A stretch of 7,455 nt of DNA from an uncultured Campylobacter sp. GTDB lineage: Bacteria; Campylobacterota; Campylobacteria; Campylobacterales; Campylobacteraceae. Each line of letters begins with the position of its first letter. The first letter of the stretch is position 1. This document shows, in pieces, positions 1 to 6,289 of the stretch. The position numbers and the translations under genes are program-made. The notes under the pieces are model-generated. The model did not search any database. It was given only the letters and a program-made list of their open reading frames with translations, and was not told the DNA's origin. The stretch lies in the NCBI RefSeq assembly GCF_938045775.1, contig NZ_CALIBH010000054.1, forward strand, positions 1 to 7,455. Direction: 5' to 3'.

Positions 1-699
1 CGAGCTGAGCCGAACGCTACGATAATCTCGGGCCGAAACGCCGAAGTGAATGCGATAAATAGCGCTAGACTAGCCAAGCTTAATGCGCCGCAAAGCAGCT
101 TTGAGGGCGTTTATGAAGCGCTACAAAGCGGAGTGAGCGAGCAGAAAATTCAAAAATGGATCGCCTCGCTAAATACGCCGCAAAGTCTGACGCTGAAAGA
201 GGGCGCAAAGGTGCTGTTTACCGCAAACAAAAGCGGCGAGTTTTTCAACGGCGAGCAAGGCGTCGTCGAAAAGATCGAAAAAAGCTCCGGCGACGAGATC
301 GAAAGCGTGGTCGTAAAAAAGCCCTCGGGTATGCTAAGCCGCGTGGGGCTGCACACATACGAACTAAGTGAGATCGCCGCAAGCGGCGCGGATGCCGAGC
401 AGATCGTGCTGGCGCGGTATTATCAGTTCCCGCTCAAGCTCGCATACGCCATCACGATCCACAAATCCCAAGGCATGAGCATCCCGCAGCTCATCTGCGA
501 CATCGACAGGATCTTTGCCAAGGGGCAGCTCTACGTAGCGCTTTCGCGAGCGACGAGCCTTGCGGGGCTCGGGGTGATATATACGCGCGCAGAGCCCTTG
601 CTGCAGTATTTGCAGCGCAACGCAAGCGCGGATGAAGCCGTGGTGAAATTTTATCAAGAGAATGAATTTTATAAAATTTCGGATCAAAAGGTGGAATAA
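1..699 (+). CDS. Pif1/RecD-like ATP-dependent DNA helicase, C-terminal part (5' end outside window)
   Basis: The frame is open from base 1, so the GTG at 46 is internal and 232 codons are visible. The opening segment (ATIISGRNAEVNAIN, from base 19) resembles the start of the second RecA-like domain in superfamily 1B helicases. The segment KVLFTANKSGEFFNGEQGVV (about 208-267) fits the small beta-barrel found in Pif1/RecD2 proteins. AITIHKSQGMS (448-480) and GQLYVALSRAT (523-555) are the late helicase motifs of the UvrD_C_2 region, the second carrying the arginine finger. The protein should unwind DNA 5' to 3' using ATP in the cytoplasm, in replication or repair. Walker A and B motifs lie outside the window. 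It is GC-richer than the DNA after it and converges on the minus-strand island, so I take it as the left core flank. Pif1 versus RecD2 cannot be settled from this piece. Confidence 0.88.
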   Translation, partial: RAEPNATIISGRNAEVNAINSARLAKLNAPQSSFEGVYEALQSGVSEQKIQKWIASLNTPQSLTLKEGAKVLFTANKSGEFFNGEQGVVEKIEKSSGDEIESVVVKKPSGMLSRVGLHTYELSEIAASGADAEQIVLARYYQFPLKLAYAITIHKSQGMSIPQLICDIDRIFAKGQLYVALSRATSLAGLGVIYTRAEPLLQYLQRNASADEAVVKFYQENEFYKISDQKVE

Positions 700-853
700 A
701 TTTAAAAAATTGCGGTTGTGATTTTGCATAGAATTTTGAAATTTTGCGGCATTTTAAATTTAACGATATTTGCGGTATAAATTGCGGCAACGCATAACTA
801 TGCTTAAATTTTAGTCTATTTTAGAATTCGTGCGACTTTAAAATCTAAAATGT

Positions 854-1425
854 CTATAAGTCAGCCTGTTCTATTTCGACGTCATCAAGCTTTTTAGACT
901 CATAAAATTCCCGTACCGCCGGGTTTTTAAAAACCATTCTTGCATTAAGATTTCTATCAGAATAGAATGTTATAATAGACTTACCGGGGGAGGATAGAGG
1001 CGTACTCGAGTGACCCTCTCCCTCGTTTTTTTGCACATCTTTTATTTTAATTTTATCAATCACTACTCTAAATCTCACCTCGTTATTATCTTGCCATTCA
1101 TATATGATAGAGCCATTACTTTCCATTAAAGGTTCTTTAAATACTTCTGTATATTTTCTTAGGTTTATTCCCAAATTCAAAAGTTCTTCTAGGCTTATTT
1201 CTCCATTTGAGCCATTTTTTAAATGATATTTTAAATGTTCTGCCCTTTCCCCTTATCCATTTTTATATTGTGCCAGCCTTTTACATACATAACGACTTCA
1301 TTAATGATCGCATTCTCAACCAAGGCAATATCTGGGTTGATAGTTACGGGCGTAGCCCTTTTATCGTTAAAGATAACGTTATAAATCCCCAGTTCTTCTC
1401 CATCTTTCTTAAAATTCTCACAAAA
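854..1425 (-). pseudogene. Frameshifted remnant of a larger protein, possible BECR-type nuclease C-terminal domain
   Basis: Two reading frames join into one protein if a single G is restored in the GGG run at 1243-1245 (CCC on the plus strand). The upstream frame (1425-1231) reads GIYNVIFNDKRATPV ... VKGWHNIKMDKGKG and then stops. The downstream frame (1252-854) continues AEHLKYHLKNGSNGEISLEE ... ITFYSDRNLNAR to a stop at 854. The joined sequence reads smoothly across the junction. An in-frame TGA at 1426-1428 precedes it and no good start codon lies between, so the piece has also lost its 5' part. A TTG at 1180 would give a 108-residue product but lacks a convincing ribosome site. The His-bearing helix followed by beta strands recalls the barnase/colicin E5/RelE-like toxin ends of phage head or conjugative proteins. 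That family link is an inference from the pattern and is weak. Confidence 0.6.
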
Positions 1426-1599
1426 TCAAATTTTTGTTCGTTTGACGCCTCTGTTCTGCGCAAAACTTTTTAAATTTAGGTCCTTATCAGAACAAAATGT
1501 TATAATAGCTCTTAAGGAAGAGGTACGTGGCGGTTGTGCCCTCTCTTCCTTTTTAAAATTTCCTCGCAAAACCAACTGATTTTCAATACTTTGCAAATT
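1426..1599 (-). pseudogene. Degenerate second copy of the C-terminal segment of the neighbouring remnant
   Basis: The frame runs from just after a TAG at 1600-1602 to a TGA at 1426-1428 and has no plausible ATG start. Its central part, TSSLRAIITFCSDKDLN, aligns with LSSPGKSIITFYSDRNLN in the 854-1425 remnant. At DNA level the bases around 1491-1510 closely match those around 960-980, sharing CTATTATAACATT followed by TTCTGATA. It is therefore a diverged tandem copy of the same module, shortened at both ends. It lies immediately upstream of the other remnant and in the same frame as that remnant's first half. Further upstream (about 1580-1625) a short stretch, ERIETAAKIEFAKY, is open in another frame and may be more debris. 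I see no evidence that any of it is still translated. Confidence 0.5.
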
Positions 1600-1654
1600 C
1601 TATTTTAGCTGCTGTTTCTATTCTTTCTCTTGAAATTTTTTATTCGTATAAGCT

Positions 1655-2293
1655 CTACCCTCTTTTTTGAAGCTCTTTGGCGGCGGAGTAGTCTTCACTC
1701 ATATTCTTTAAAACATCTTCAAGCCACGATACCTTGCCAAGCGTTATAATCTGGCCGTTTTCTTTCTTGGCTATCAGGCGTAAATTCGAAAATTTCTGAT
1801 CTTCCTCGTTTAAAATTTCTTTGCTATTGTCATAAAAATATATCTCCTCGCAAAACGGAATCACTTTAGCGAGGTTATCGAAGCTCTGCGAATATCTACG
1901 CTCCAATACTGCCTCCTCTATGCTATGGCCGTTCTTTTGTGCCCTAATGGCTACTCTTTGCTTTGACAGATCAACGCTTTCAAGACCCACATAAAAGAGC
2001 GTTATCCTATAACCGGACGCTTTTGCAGCGCCTATAAATCTAACTATGCCGCGACCGCTTAGCGTAGTTTCTACGTTAAAATCTATCCCTCGGCGCAGGT
2101 AAGACTCTCTAAGCTTGAGCGCTATTTTGCCGGCTCTATTTTGATCCTTTTTATTTTTCCAGTCTCCAAATTCCTTAACGATTTCGTCAGAATTGATTCT
2201 AGTGCCGTAAAAATAGTCGCTCTCTAGTTGATTTATATAAAATGTCGATTTGCCTGCACCGTTTACGCCTGCGAAAATATATAAATTTTTCAT
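1655..2293 (-). CDS. Zeta-toxin-like P-loop kinase
   Basis: This 212-residue protein opens with a strand and Walker A loop, GVNGAGKST (residues 9-17). NSDEI follows, with Asp36 in the usual catalytic or substrate-contact position, then ETTLSG (75-80), another conserved zeta-family stretch. RVAIRAQKNGHSIEEAVLERR (113-133) supplies the arginines and His that bind phosphate in this superfamily. Zeta toxins such as PezT phosphorylate UDP-N-acetylglucosamine and block wall synthesis. Many relatives are annotated only as AAA_33 or zeta-like ATPases, so the substrate here is an inference. The start codon overlaps the stop of the nucleotidyltransferase gene in an ATGA, implying coupled translation. 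No epsilon or PezA-type antitoxin is next to it. It is the last intact gene of the operon, followed by decayed DNA. Confidence 0.85.
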   Translation of the reverse strand: MKNLYIFAGVNGAGKSTFYINQLESDYFYGTRINSDEIVKEFGDWKNKKDQNRAGKIALKLRESYLRRGIDFNVETTLSGRGIVRFIGAAKASGYRITLFYVGLESVDLSKQRVAIRAQKNGHSIEEAVLERRYSQSFDNLAKVIPFCEEIYFYDNSKEILNEEDQKFSNLRLIAKKENGQIITLGKVSWLEDVLKNMSEDYSAAKELQKRG

Positions 2294-2991
2294 AGCCCCT
2301 GTCCTTTAAACGCGAAGTTTAGCGCTTTTCGCAAGTTAAAAAATTCATCAAAAGTCGCTTTATAATTATCCATAAAGTCTTGCAAAACTGCATCGCTTTT
2401 AGCTCTTATGTCCTTTTCCTCTATCATCTCTTTGGGAAAGCTTTTAATCCTAGCGCATATCGTCTCCGGCTCGCTCGCACTCTTTTTGCTTAAATTATTC
2501 ATACTCTTTAGCAGATCCACATCACTATTTTTTATAATTGTGTATATATCAAAAATATCTCTGCTCTGCTCCCTTGATAATGCAAAATCGTATTTATTTA
2601 CTAAAATGTTTTCGATATTATCCACTAAAAAGCCGTGTTTGCGGTCAAAATCCCCTATATGTTCCGTAACGTCATAAACCATATCGATCTTTAAATCTAC
2701 GCCCGCATCCTTGACGATTAGACGCTTAAAATTTGAAGAATCTACCGCAATGTCGAATACGACGCCACTTTGTTTTAAAAATCTTACGAGCTTAGCTATT
2801 TCGTCTTTGGCGGATACATCTTTAGCGCCGGTAAATAGATCTATGTCATCCGAATATCTAATGCCCTCTAAAACAAATCTATGAAGTGCCGTTTCGCCTG
2901 CCAGATAAAGATAGCAAGAGCTTTCGGCGAGTAAATTTAAAATTTTATCTTGCGCTAGGTATAGCTTATCGTAGTATTTTTTTAGTTCCAT
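2290..2991 (-). CDS. AbiEii/AbiGii-like nucleotidyltransferase (toxin or defence family)
   Basis: The 233-residue protein carries a DNA polymerase beta-type nucleotidyltransferase core. LAGETALHRF (residues 30-39) corresponds to the conserved G-T/S-A nucleotide-binding stretch. RYSDDIDLF (45-53) holds the metal-binding pair Asp49 and Asp51, and LKIDMV (100-105) gives a third acidic residue, Asp103. VNKYDFALSREQSRDIFDIY (131-150) is the typical second motif of the DUF1814/AbiEii group, with Lys133, Arg140, Arg144 and Asp148. Family members such as AbiEii and the MenT toxins transfer nucleotides, in some cases to tRNA 3' ends, and halt growth. The usual partner is a winged-helix AbiEi protein, and none is visible. 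The upstream 110-residue gene overlaps this start by 10 bases and the zeta-like kinase gene overlaps its end by 4. AAGGG lies just ahead of the ATG. Confidence 0.88.
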   Translation of the reverse strand: MELKKYYDKLYLAQDKILNLLAESSCYLYLAGETALHRFVLEGIRYSDDIDLFTGAKDVSAKDEIAKLVRFLKQSGVVFDIAVDSSNFKRLIVKDAGVDLKIDMVYDVTEHIGDFDRKHGFLVDNIENILVNKYDFALSREQSRDIFDIYTIIKNSDVDLLKSMNNLSKKSASEPETICARIKSFPKEMIEEKDIRAKSDAVLQDFMDNYKATFDEFFNLRKALNFAFKGQGL

Positions 2992-3314
2992 CTCATATCC
3001 CTTAGCTGATACGAGCTGTCGATATAGGCGTTTATTAAAGCATCTAGCCTCAATCTCGTTCTTTCTTTATTAAAATTTATAGGCTTATTTTGCCAATCTT
3101 TTAAAAATTCCACCACAAAGCGTTCATCCATAATGGCTAAATCCATCGTCATAAATTTAGAATTTTCCAAAATCGCGGAGAAAATTTTTCTAGCAAAAAA
3201 TTTATTATGAATATTTTCTACTATATACTCGGGCGTATAATTTGTATTGCCCCAATAGCAAGTCTTTAGAATATTTTTTGCTATCGCGATTTGTTCATCT
3301 TTGCTTAATTGCAT
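2982..3314 (-). CDS. Hypothetical 110-residue protein, possible partner of the nucleotidyltransferase
   Basis: I do not recognise this family. The start is well supported by AGGAG six bases ahead of the ATG, and the stop lies 10 bases inside the nucleotidyltransferase gene, so the two should be made together. The sequence is mostly predicted helix, with an acidic, aromatic centre (TPEYIVENIHNKFFARKIF, then MDLAIMDERFVVEFLKDW) and a basic end (NFNKERTRLRLDALINAY). No signal peptide, membrane segment, zinc cluster or clear helix-turn-helix can be seen. Its size and place directly ahead of an AbiEii-like enzyme make it a candidate antitoxin or regulator. The familiar AbiEi partner is larger and winged-helix, so this would be a different pairing. 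That role is inferred only from gene order. Confidence 0.75.
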   Translation of the reverse strand: MQLSKDEQIAIAKNILKTCYWGNTNYTPEYIVENIHNKFFARKIFSAILENSKFMTMDLAIMDERFVVEFLKDWQNKPINFNKERTRLRLDALINAYIDSSYQLRDMRWN

Positions 3315-3350
3315 GCTTATCTCCTTTACTCATCAGGCGTTAGGGCGCTT

Positions 3351-3626
3351 TTATTTGACGTATCTTTTTATCCTAATATAATCTAAATCCTCTTTCTTTG
3401 GTATTTCTTTCACGACGAAACCGCTAAAAAGCTGTTTAAATTCTTTGATCCTTTCATTATTTTCTATATCATCACTTAGCACTTCCTCATTATTGTTTGT
3501 AACGTTTATATTGTCTAACCTTTTAAAATCCTTAACTTTTTCAAACAACAACTTAGCTACATCTATTAGATCCTGACGCTCTTTTGGTATATTGAGCTCG
3601 AATTTTACAAATTCTTGTGTCTGCAT
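3351..3626 (-). CDS. Hypothetical 91-residue protein, antitoxin-like in size and composition
   Basis: The frame starts at an ATG with AAGG about seven bases upstream and ends 36 bases before the next gene. The protein begins with a short strand-like segment, FVKFELNIPKERQDL, continues as charged helix, and has a polar Asn-rich middle (residues 42-49). It ends in a basic tail, LDYIRIKRYVK. Small, highly charged proteins with such an opening are common among antitoxins that bind DNA by an N-terminal strand, but no ribbon-helix-helix can be assigned with confidence. It lies 14 bases after the end of the frameshifted small gene at 3641-3896, which has a comparable layout; the two may be distant relatives. 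No function can be given. Confidence 0.65.
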   Translation of the reverse strand: MQTQEFVKFELNIPKERQDLIDVAKLLFEKVKDFKRLDNINVTNNNEEVLSDDIENNERIKEFKQLFSGFVVKEIPKKEDLDYIRIKRYVK

Positions 3627-3640
3627 AATACGCCTTTATT

Positions 3641-3896
3641 TTAGATTCTTAATCTAGTCAAGGCTCTGACTTCTTTGATTTCCTCATCTGTCGCGGTAAT
3701 ATGATCCGCCACGCCGATAAATTTTTTAGCATTTTTTACTTTGCTTTTAGCTTCATCATCAGATACCTCGCTGGTTTCGACTATACTCGCTCCTAAATTT
3801 AAAGCTTCGTTTAAGTCCTCAAGTATTTTTTTTGACGGCTTGTGATTGCTCTATCGGTATGCTTATCATAGATAAATTTGTCGTTAGCTTTTTCAT
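3641..3896 (-). pseudogene. Small antitoxin-like gene interrupted at an A8 tract
   Basis: An ATG at 3896 follows a strong AAGGAG ribosome site and opens MKKLTTNLSMISIPIEQSQA. The frame then meets eight consecutive A bases (plus-strand T run 3826-3833) and ends at a TGA (3819-3821) after 25 residues. With one A fewer, it continues as VKKILEDLNEALNLGASIVE and on to a TAA at 3641-3643, about 84 residues in all. The tail HITATDEEIKEVRALTRLRI is the kind of charged helix common in small antitoxins. The gene could be dead, phase-variable by replication slippage, or rescued by slippage of RNA polymerase or ribosomes on the A tract. The strong ribosome site and well-kept downstream frame argue that any loss is recent. 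The protein family is not recognised. Confidence 0.5.
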
Positions 3897-3944
3897 CGCC
3901 TCTCCTTAGAAAATATCTAAAATTCCTTTTAGCCTTTGCGTCGC

Positions 3945-4049
3945 CTAACGCCTAGACAGCTTTTGCCGCACTCGCCCTATGATGAGCCTTTGAATTTTTG
4001 CCTCTTTGATAGCAAGATCAAAATTTATGGCTTTGCGGACAGGTTTCAT
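3945..4049 (-). pseudogene. VapD 5' stub after antitoxin-like copy 3
   Basis: A 34-codon frame starts at an ATG that overlaps the stop of the preceding 105-residue gene as ATGA. The first dozen residues, MKPVRKAINFDL, match the start of the intact VapD (MNARKFINFDLDT) and of the other stub. From about residue 13 the similarity to VapD is lost, and a TAG follows at 3945-3947. The PGKDY and YSKIKVFMENNG segments expected after this point are absent, so no working VapD can be made. Between this stop and the ATG at 3896 I see no further gene. The DNA start region (4021-4049) resembles 6641-6668, confirming a shared origin. Confidence 0.6.
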
Positions 4050-4363
4050 TTAAAGACCCCTTTCTTTTTTAGCCTATTGTAACCAGCTATTAGATCTCCG
4101 TCTCCTTCCTCACTATCGAGCCAAATCCATTCGATCAAATTTTCCATGAACCATTTTTGATCCATTAGCCCAAAATGCGTAAATTTACTTAAATGCGGAA
4201 AGTCCTGCTCATCATCTTCCTTACAAAGATAGGTAAATTTATCCTTTTTTACTAGGTTACACTCCTGCGCAAAGCGATCGATTATTTGATACACTTTAGC
4301 TAGATCACACCTGCCTTCGCGTATAATTTTAGCCTCATCCATTACTATTTTGGTGCCAAGCAT
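4046..4363 (-). CDS. VapD-associated 105-residue protein, copy 3 (putative antitoxin)
   Basis: This is one of three paralogues of identical length. All share KIV-DE-KI-REG near the start, the block ECNLVKKDKFTYLCK (residues 34-48), KFTHF-LMDQK and a C-terminal FK. The protein is acidic, soluble and without a visible DNA-binding motif. In known VapD operons a small gene upstream encodes the antitoxin, and this gene holds that position with an ATGA overlap, so antitoxin is the best inference. The first half is almost identical to copy 1 (6665-6982). The second half, from PHL to SEEGD, is nearly copy 2 (6286-6603). An AAGGAGAGG ribosome site precedes the ATG, 31 bases after the hipA stop, so it is probably transcribed with hipA. 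Its own VapD partner is reduced to a stub. Confidence 0.8.
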   Translation of the reverse strand: MLGTKIVMDEAKIIREGRCDLAKVYQIIDRFAQECNLVKKDKFTYLCKEDDEQDFPHLSKFTHFGLMDQKWFMENLIEWIWLDSEEGDGDLIAGYNRLKKKGVFK

Positions 4364-4394
4364 CTTTTATCCTCTCCTTTGATGTAACATCTTA

Positions 4395-5747
4395 CTAATA
4401 CATCCGATTTCTATTTTTATTTCTCGGCTTATTGCCATCATTTTTATCAGTATCAACGTTAGAATTCTCAGACTTATATTTTGCTTTAATTTTATCCATA
4501 GCAGTAGTATCGTTTGGGTCAATACTATCCATTTTAATCCCAAAAGTCTCTTCAATATCGTATCGTTTCACAATTCCTCTAATTTTTTCAAAATCTTCGT
4601 GTTCGTAATTATTTTTTAACATTTTCAAATTATCGCTATTTATTCCATTTTTTTTAGCTATTTTTTCAAATTCGTCTCTTGCAATTAACATATCTGATAA
4701 AATTTCTTCAAACTCTTTCTCATTTATATCGAAAAAGTCTTTTATTTCATCAAATAGTTCAACGGAAGGCAAATTTACAAAATCTATAAAATTTAGTGCG
4801 TGATTTTGTTTTGAATAGCTTATGGTTTCTGGCGTTATATCGAAAGCGGGGCTCAAATTCCAAGTCTTTGTGTTTTCGTCGTACAAAACGCCATGGTTTC
4901 TCAAATGATCGTCCGTATTACCGAATAAACCATTGAAGACCATTCTACGAAATAGCTCTTTTTTGTTCTTGCTATCTAACATGAAAGCTAAATCTATATA
5001 GCTCTTTTCATTGTTTGTTTCTCCGTCTTTAACACCCAAAAGCGTCATTGCTGATTTATACGGTATTCTTTTATCGCTCGCTCTATCAAATCTTTTAACA
5101 AGCAATGCCGTTCCTTTCATTGTTTCATAAAGTTCTGCTTCACAAACATTTATTTTTGCTACTTTTGCCACTTCCAACATAGTTTGTTCGCACTTTGAAA
5201 TTTGTCTATATTCGTCTTTTATTGACGGAAATTTAGCAATATACAGTTCGTTATTTTTAATAATACTAGCCTTAGGTCTAGCTCCGCCCAAACTACCGCT
5301 CGGTGCCAATAAGTTTTTTATATCACTATCCAAGCTTTCGCCTTGCTCTATTCTATATGCCGATGTACAAAGTTCATTTATACTTGTAAGTTTTGGAACA
5401 TTAGTTTTGGACGATACAAATTCATCTCCTTTTTTTATCCTTATAGAACCTATTCTAAAATAATCGCTTACGCCAATTAGATATTCGCTATTTGTAAGTT
5501 CACTTCCTGCTTTTCTTTTTTGAATAAGCCGCCCCCACCTATCGGGGCTTATATCGCAAAATACGCCCCAAAGGTCTTTTGAAATAAATTCAGTATCTTT
5601 TAAAGGTAAATTCGGATCTATTTCAAATCCATTTTTAATCCAATTTTCATCGTATGAAAAATAATATGTTTCGTTTTTTCCTATTGCATATACTTTCATT
5701 TTGCCTATTTTAGTTTCATTATGATAAATTTCAAACGAATTATCCAT
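4395..5747 (-). CDS. hipA: HipA-type serine/threonine kinase toxin
   Basis: The 450-residue protein has the HipA layout. An N-terminal coupling domain (about 1-110) includes SPDRWGR. The flexible Ser loop is SGSLGGARPK (150-159), where Ser152 matches the autophosphorylated Ser of E. coli HipA. AKFPS (171-175) carries the ATP-binding Lys172, and LVKRFDR (216-222) follows. GNTDDHLRNHG (276-286) is the catalytic loop, with Asp279 and Asn284. SPAFDIT (299-305) provides the metal-binding Asp303. E. coli HipA phosphorylates glutamyl-tRNA synthetase and triggers growth arrest; the target here is unknown. All catalytic residues are present. The last 40 or so residues form a polar, Asn/Lys/Asp-rich tail. 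No HipB-like helix-turn-helix gene is adjacent, although paired palindromes precede the gene. AAAGG lies eight bases before the ATG. Confidence 0.93.
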   Translation of the reverse strand: MDNSFEIYHNETKIGKMKVYAIGKNETYYFSYDENWIKNGFEIDPNLPLKDTEFISKDLWGVFCDISPDRWGRLIQKRKAGSELTNSEYLIGVSDYFRIGSIRIKKGDEFVSSKTNVPKLTSINELCTSAYRIEQGESLDSDIKNLLAPSGSLGGARPKASIIKNNELYIAKFPSIKDEYRQISKCEQTMLEVAKVAKINVCEAELYETMKGTALLVKRFDRASDKRIPYKSAMTLLGVKDGETNNEKSYIDLAFMLDSKNKKELFRRMVFNGLFGNTDDHLRNHGVLYDENTKTWNLSPAFDITPETISYSKQNHALNFIDFVNLPSVELFDEIKDFFDINEKEFEEILSDMLIARDEFEKIAKKNGINSDNLKMLKNNYEHEDFEKIRGIVKRYDIEETFGIKMDSIDPNDTTAMDKIKAKYKSENSNVDTDKNDGNKPRNKNRNRMY

Positions 5748-5766
5748 TTTTTATACCTTTATCATT

Positions 5767-5772
5767 ATTATA
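5767..5772 (-). promoter_or_regulatory. Candidate -10 box for hipA
   Basis: On the minus strand the bases read TATAAT, a perfect consensus, about 20 bases before the hipA start codon, giving a short leader. Seventeen bases further upstream there is only TGCATA, a poor -35, which is normal for Campylobacter sigma-70 promoters. The palindrome at 5780-5799 covers this -35 position, so a repressor bound there would block the promoter. Confidence 0.45.
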
Positions 5773-5779
5773 TTATTAA

Positions 5780-5828
5780 GTTATGAAAATATGCATAACT
5801 TAGCTATCGTTATACATATTTTCATAAC
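5780..5828. promoter_or_regulatory. Paired palindromic operator candidates upstream of hipA
   Basis: Two 20-base palindromes lie nine bases apart: GTTATG-N8-CATAAC at 5780-5799 and GTTATA-N8-CATAAC at 5809-5828. The whole block is also one long inverted repeat: a perfect 14-base pair of arms (5780-5793 with 5815-5828), one mismatch, then five more pairs (5795-5799 with 5809-5813) around a nine-base loop. The N8 spacing is that of the E. coli HipB operator (TATCC-N8-GGATA), though the half-site differs. The block could also fold in RNA as a terminator for the upstream vapD transcript, but no U run follows. Operator is the preferred reading because of its position at the hipA promoter. Confidence 0.6.
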
Positions 5829-5896
5829 CGTCTTTGAATTTTCGTTTGTGAAACTTTGGCTTCATCGTTAAAGCCAAAGCTTTTAAATATATCCGC

Positions 5897-6289
5897 TTAC
5901 CGATCGCTTTCATCAAGAGTGTTGCGTATCCGGGATAAAACACCGCTATCGCCCTGAGTATCTTGTATAGGCGGTTCGGCTGCTTCAAATGTATCCTCGC
6001 GCGCGGATATATCTTTTAATCGTATCGACCATATCGTCGTTACGTCAAACCTATTCGCACATTTACTTAGCCAAGGAAATTGATGCACCATTCTTAAAAT
6101 AATCTTATTGATCTGGCTTTCCTTCATCGGTTTTATCGATATGTATCCACTCGATTGTTTATGCTCAAAACCGTTGTTTTCCATAAAAACTTTAATTTTG
6201 CTATAAGCTGCACGATAATCTTTGCCCGGATAGAATTCTTTCAGAGCTTTGGTATCTAAATCAAAATTTATAAATTTACGAGCATTCAT
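5897..6289 (-). CDS. vapD: VapD family endoribonuclease toxin
   Basis: Residues 1-95 match the VapD family: KFINFDLDTKALKEFYPGKD at the start, with Asp10 in the position of the conserved acidic residue, then YSKIKVFMENNGFEHKQSSG, and LRMVHQFPWLSK followed by FDVTTIWSIRLKD. VapD has a Cas2-like ferredoxin fold, and H. pylori VapD cleaves RNA, so a growth-inhibiting ribonuclease is expected. The usual family length is about 95 residues; this one has 35 more, polar and Pro/Asp-rich (AAEPPIQDTQGDS), perhaps disordered or gained by frameshift. Translation starts in an ATGA overlap with the preceding 105-residue gene, whose last codons contain the AAGGAA ribosome site. It is the only intact VapD of the three in the array. 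Confidence 0.87.
   Translation of the reverse strand: MNARKFINFDLDTKALKEFYPGKDYRAAYSKIKVFMENNGFEHKQSSGYISIKPMKESQINKIILRMVHQFPWLSKCANRFDVTTIWSIRLKDISAREDTFEAAEPPIQDTQGDSGVLSRIRNTLDESDR

Noticed and set aside
699..712. Inverted near-match between 699-712 and 7071-7083, considered as island attachment ends
   Set aside because: The sequences are AAATTT-type runs that are frequent in Campylobacter DNA, with an indel between them; no integrase is present.
364..790. Long minus-strand frames under the helicase gene
   Set aside because: They are shadows of the GC-rich helicase coding frame, which carries clear helicase motifs.
792..803. GCATA-AC-TATGC palindrome after the helicase gene, considered as a terminator
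   Set aside because: The stem is five pairs with a two-base loop and no T run follows, too weak to call.
1207..1473. 88-residue plus-strand frame
   Set aside because: It is antisense to the remnants, whose minus-strand translation shows a real paralogous motif; the plus-strand product looks random.
4367..4555. 62-residue minus-strand frame over the 3' end of hipA
   Set aside because: It lies in another frame of the hipA tail, has a low-complexity Ile/Leu-rich sequence from AT-rich codons, and no ribosome site.
5800..5988. 62-residue minus-strand frame between vapD and hipA, a possible hipB
   Set aside because: It starts with TTG inside the vapD tail, has no ribosome site, no helix-turn-helix pattern, and ends within the palindromes; it is more likely a shadow frame or debris.
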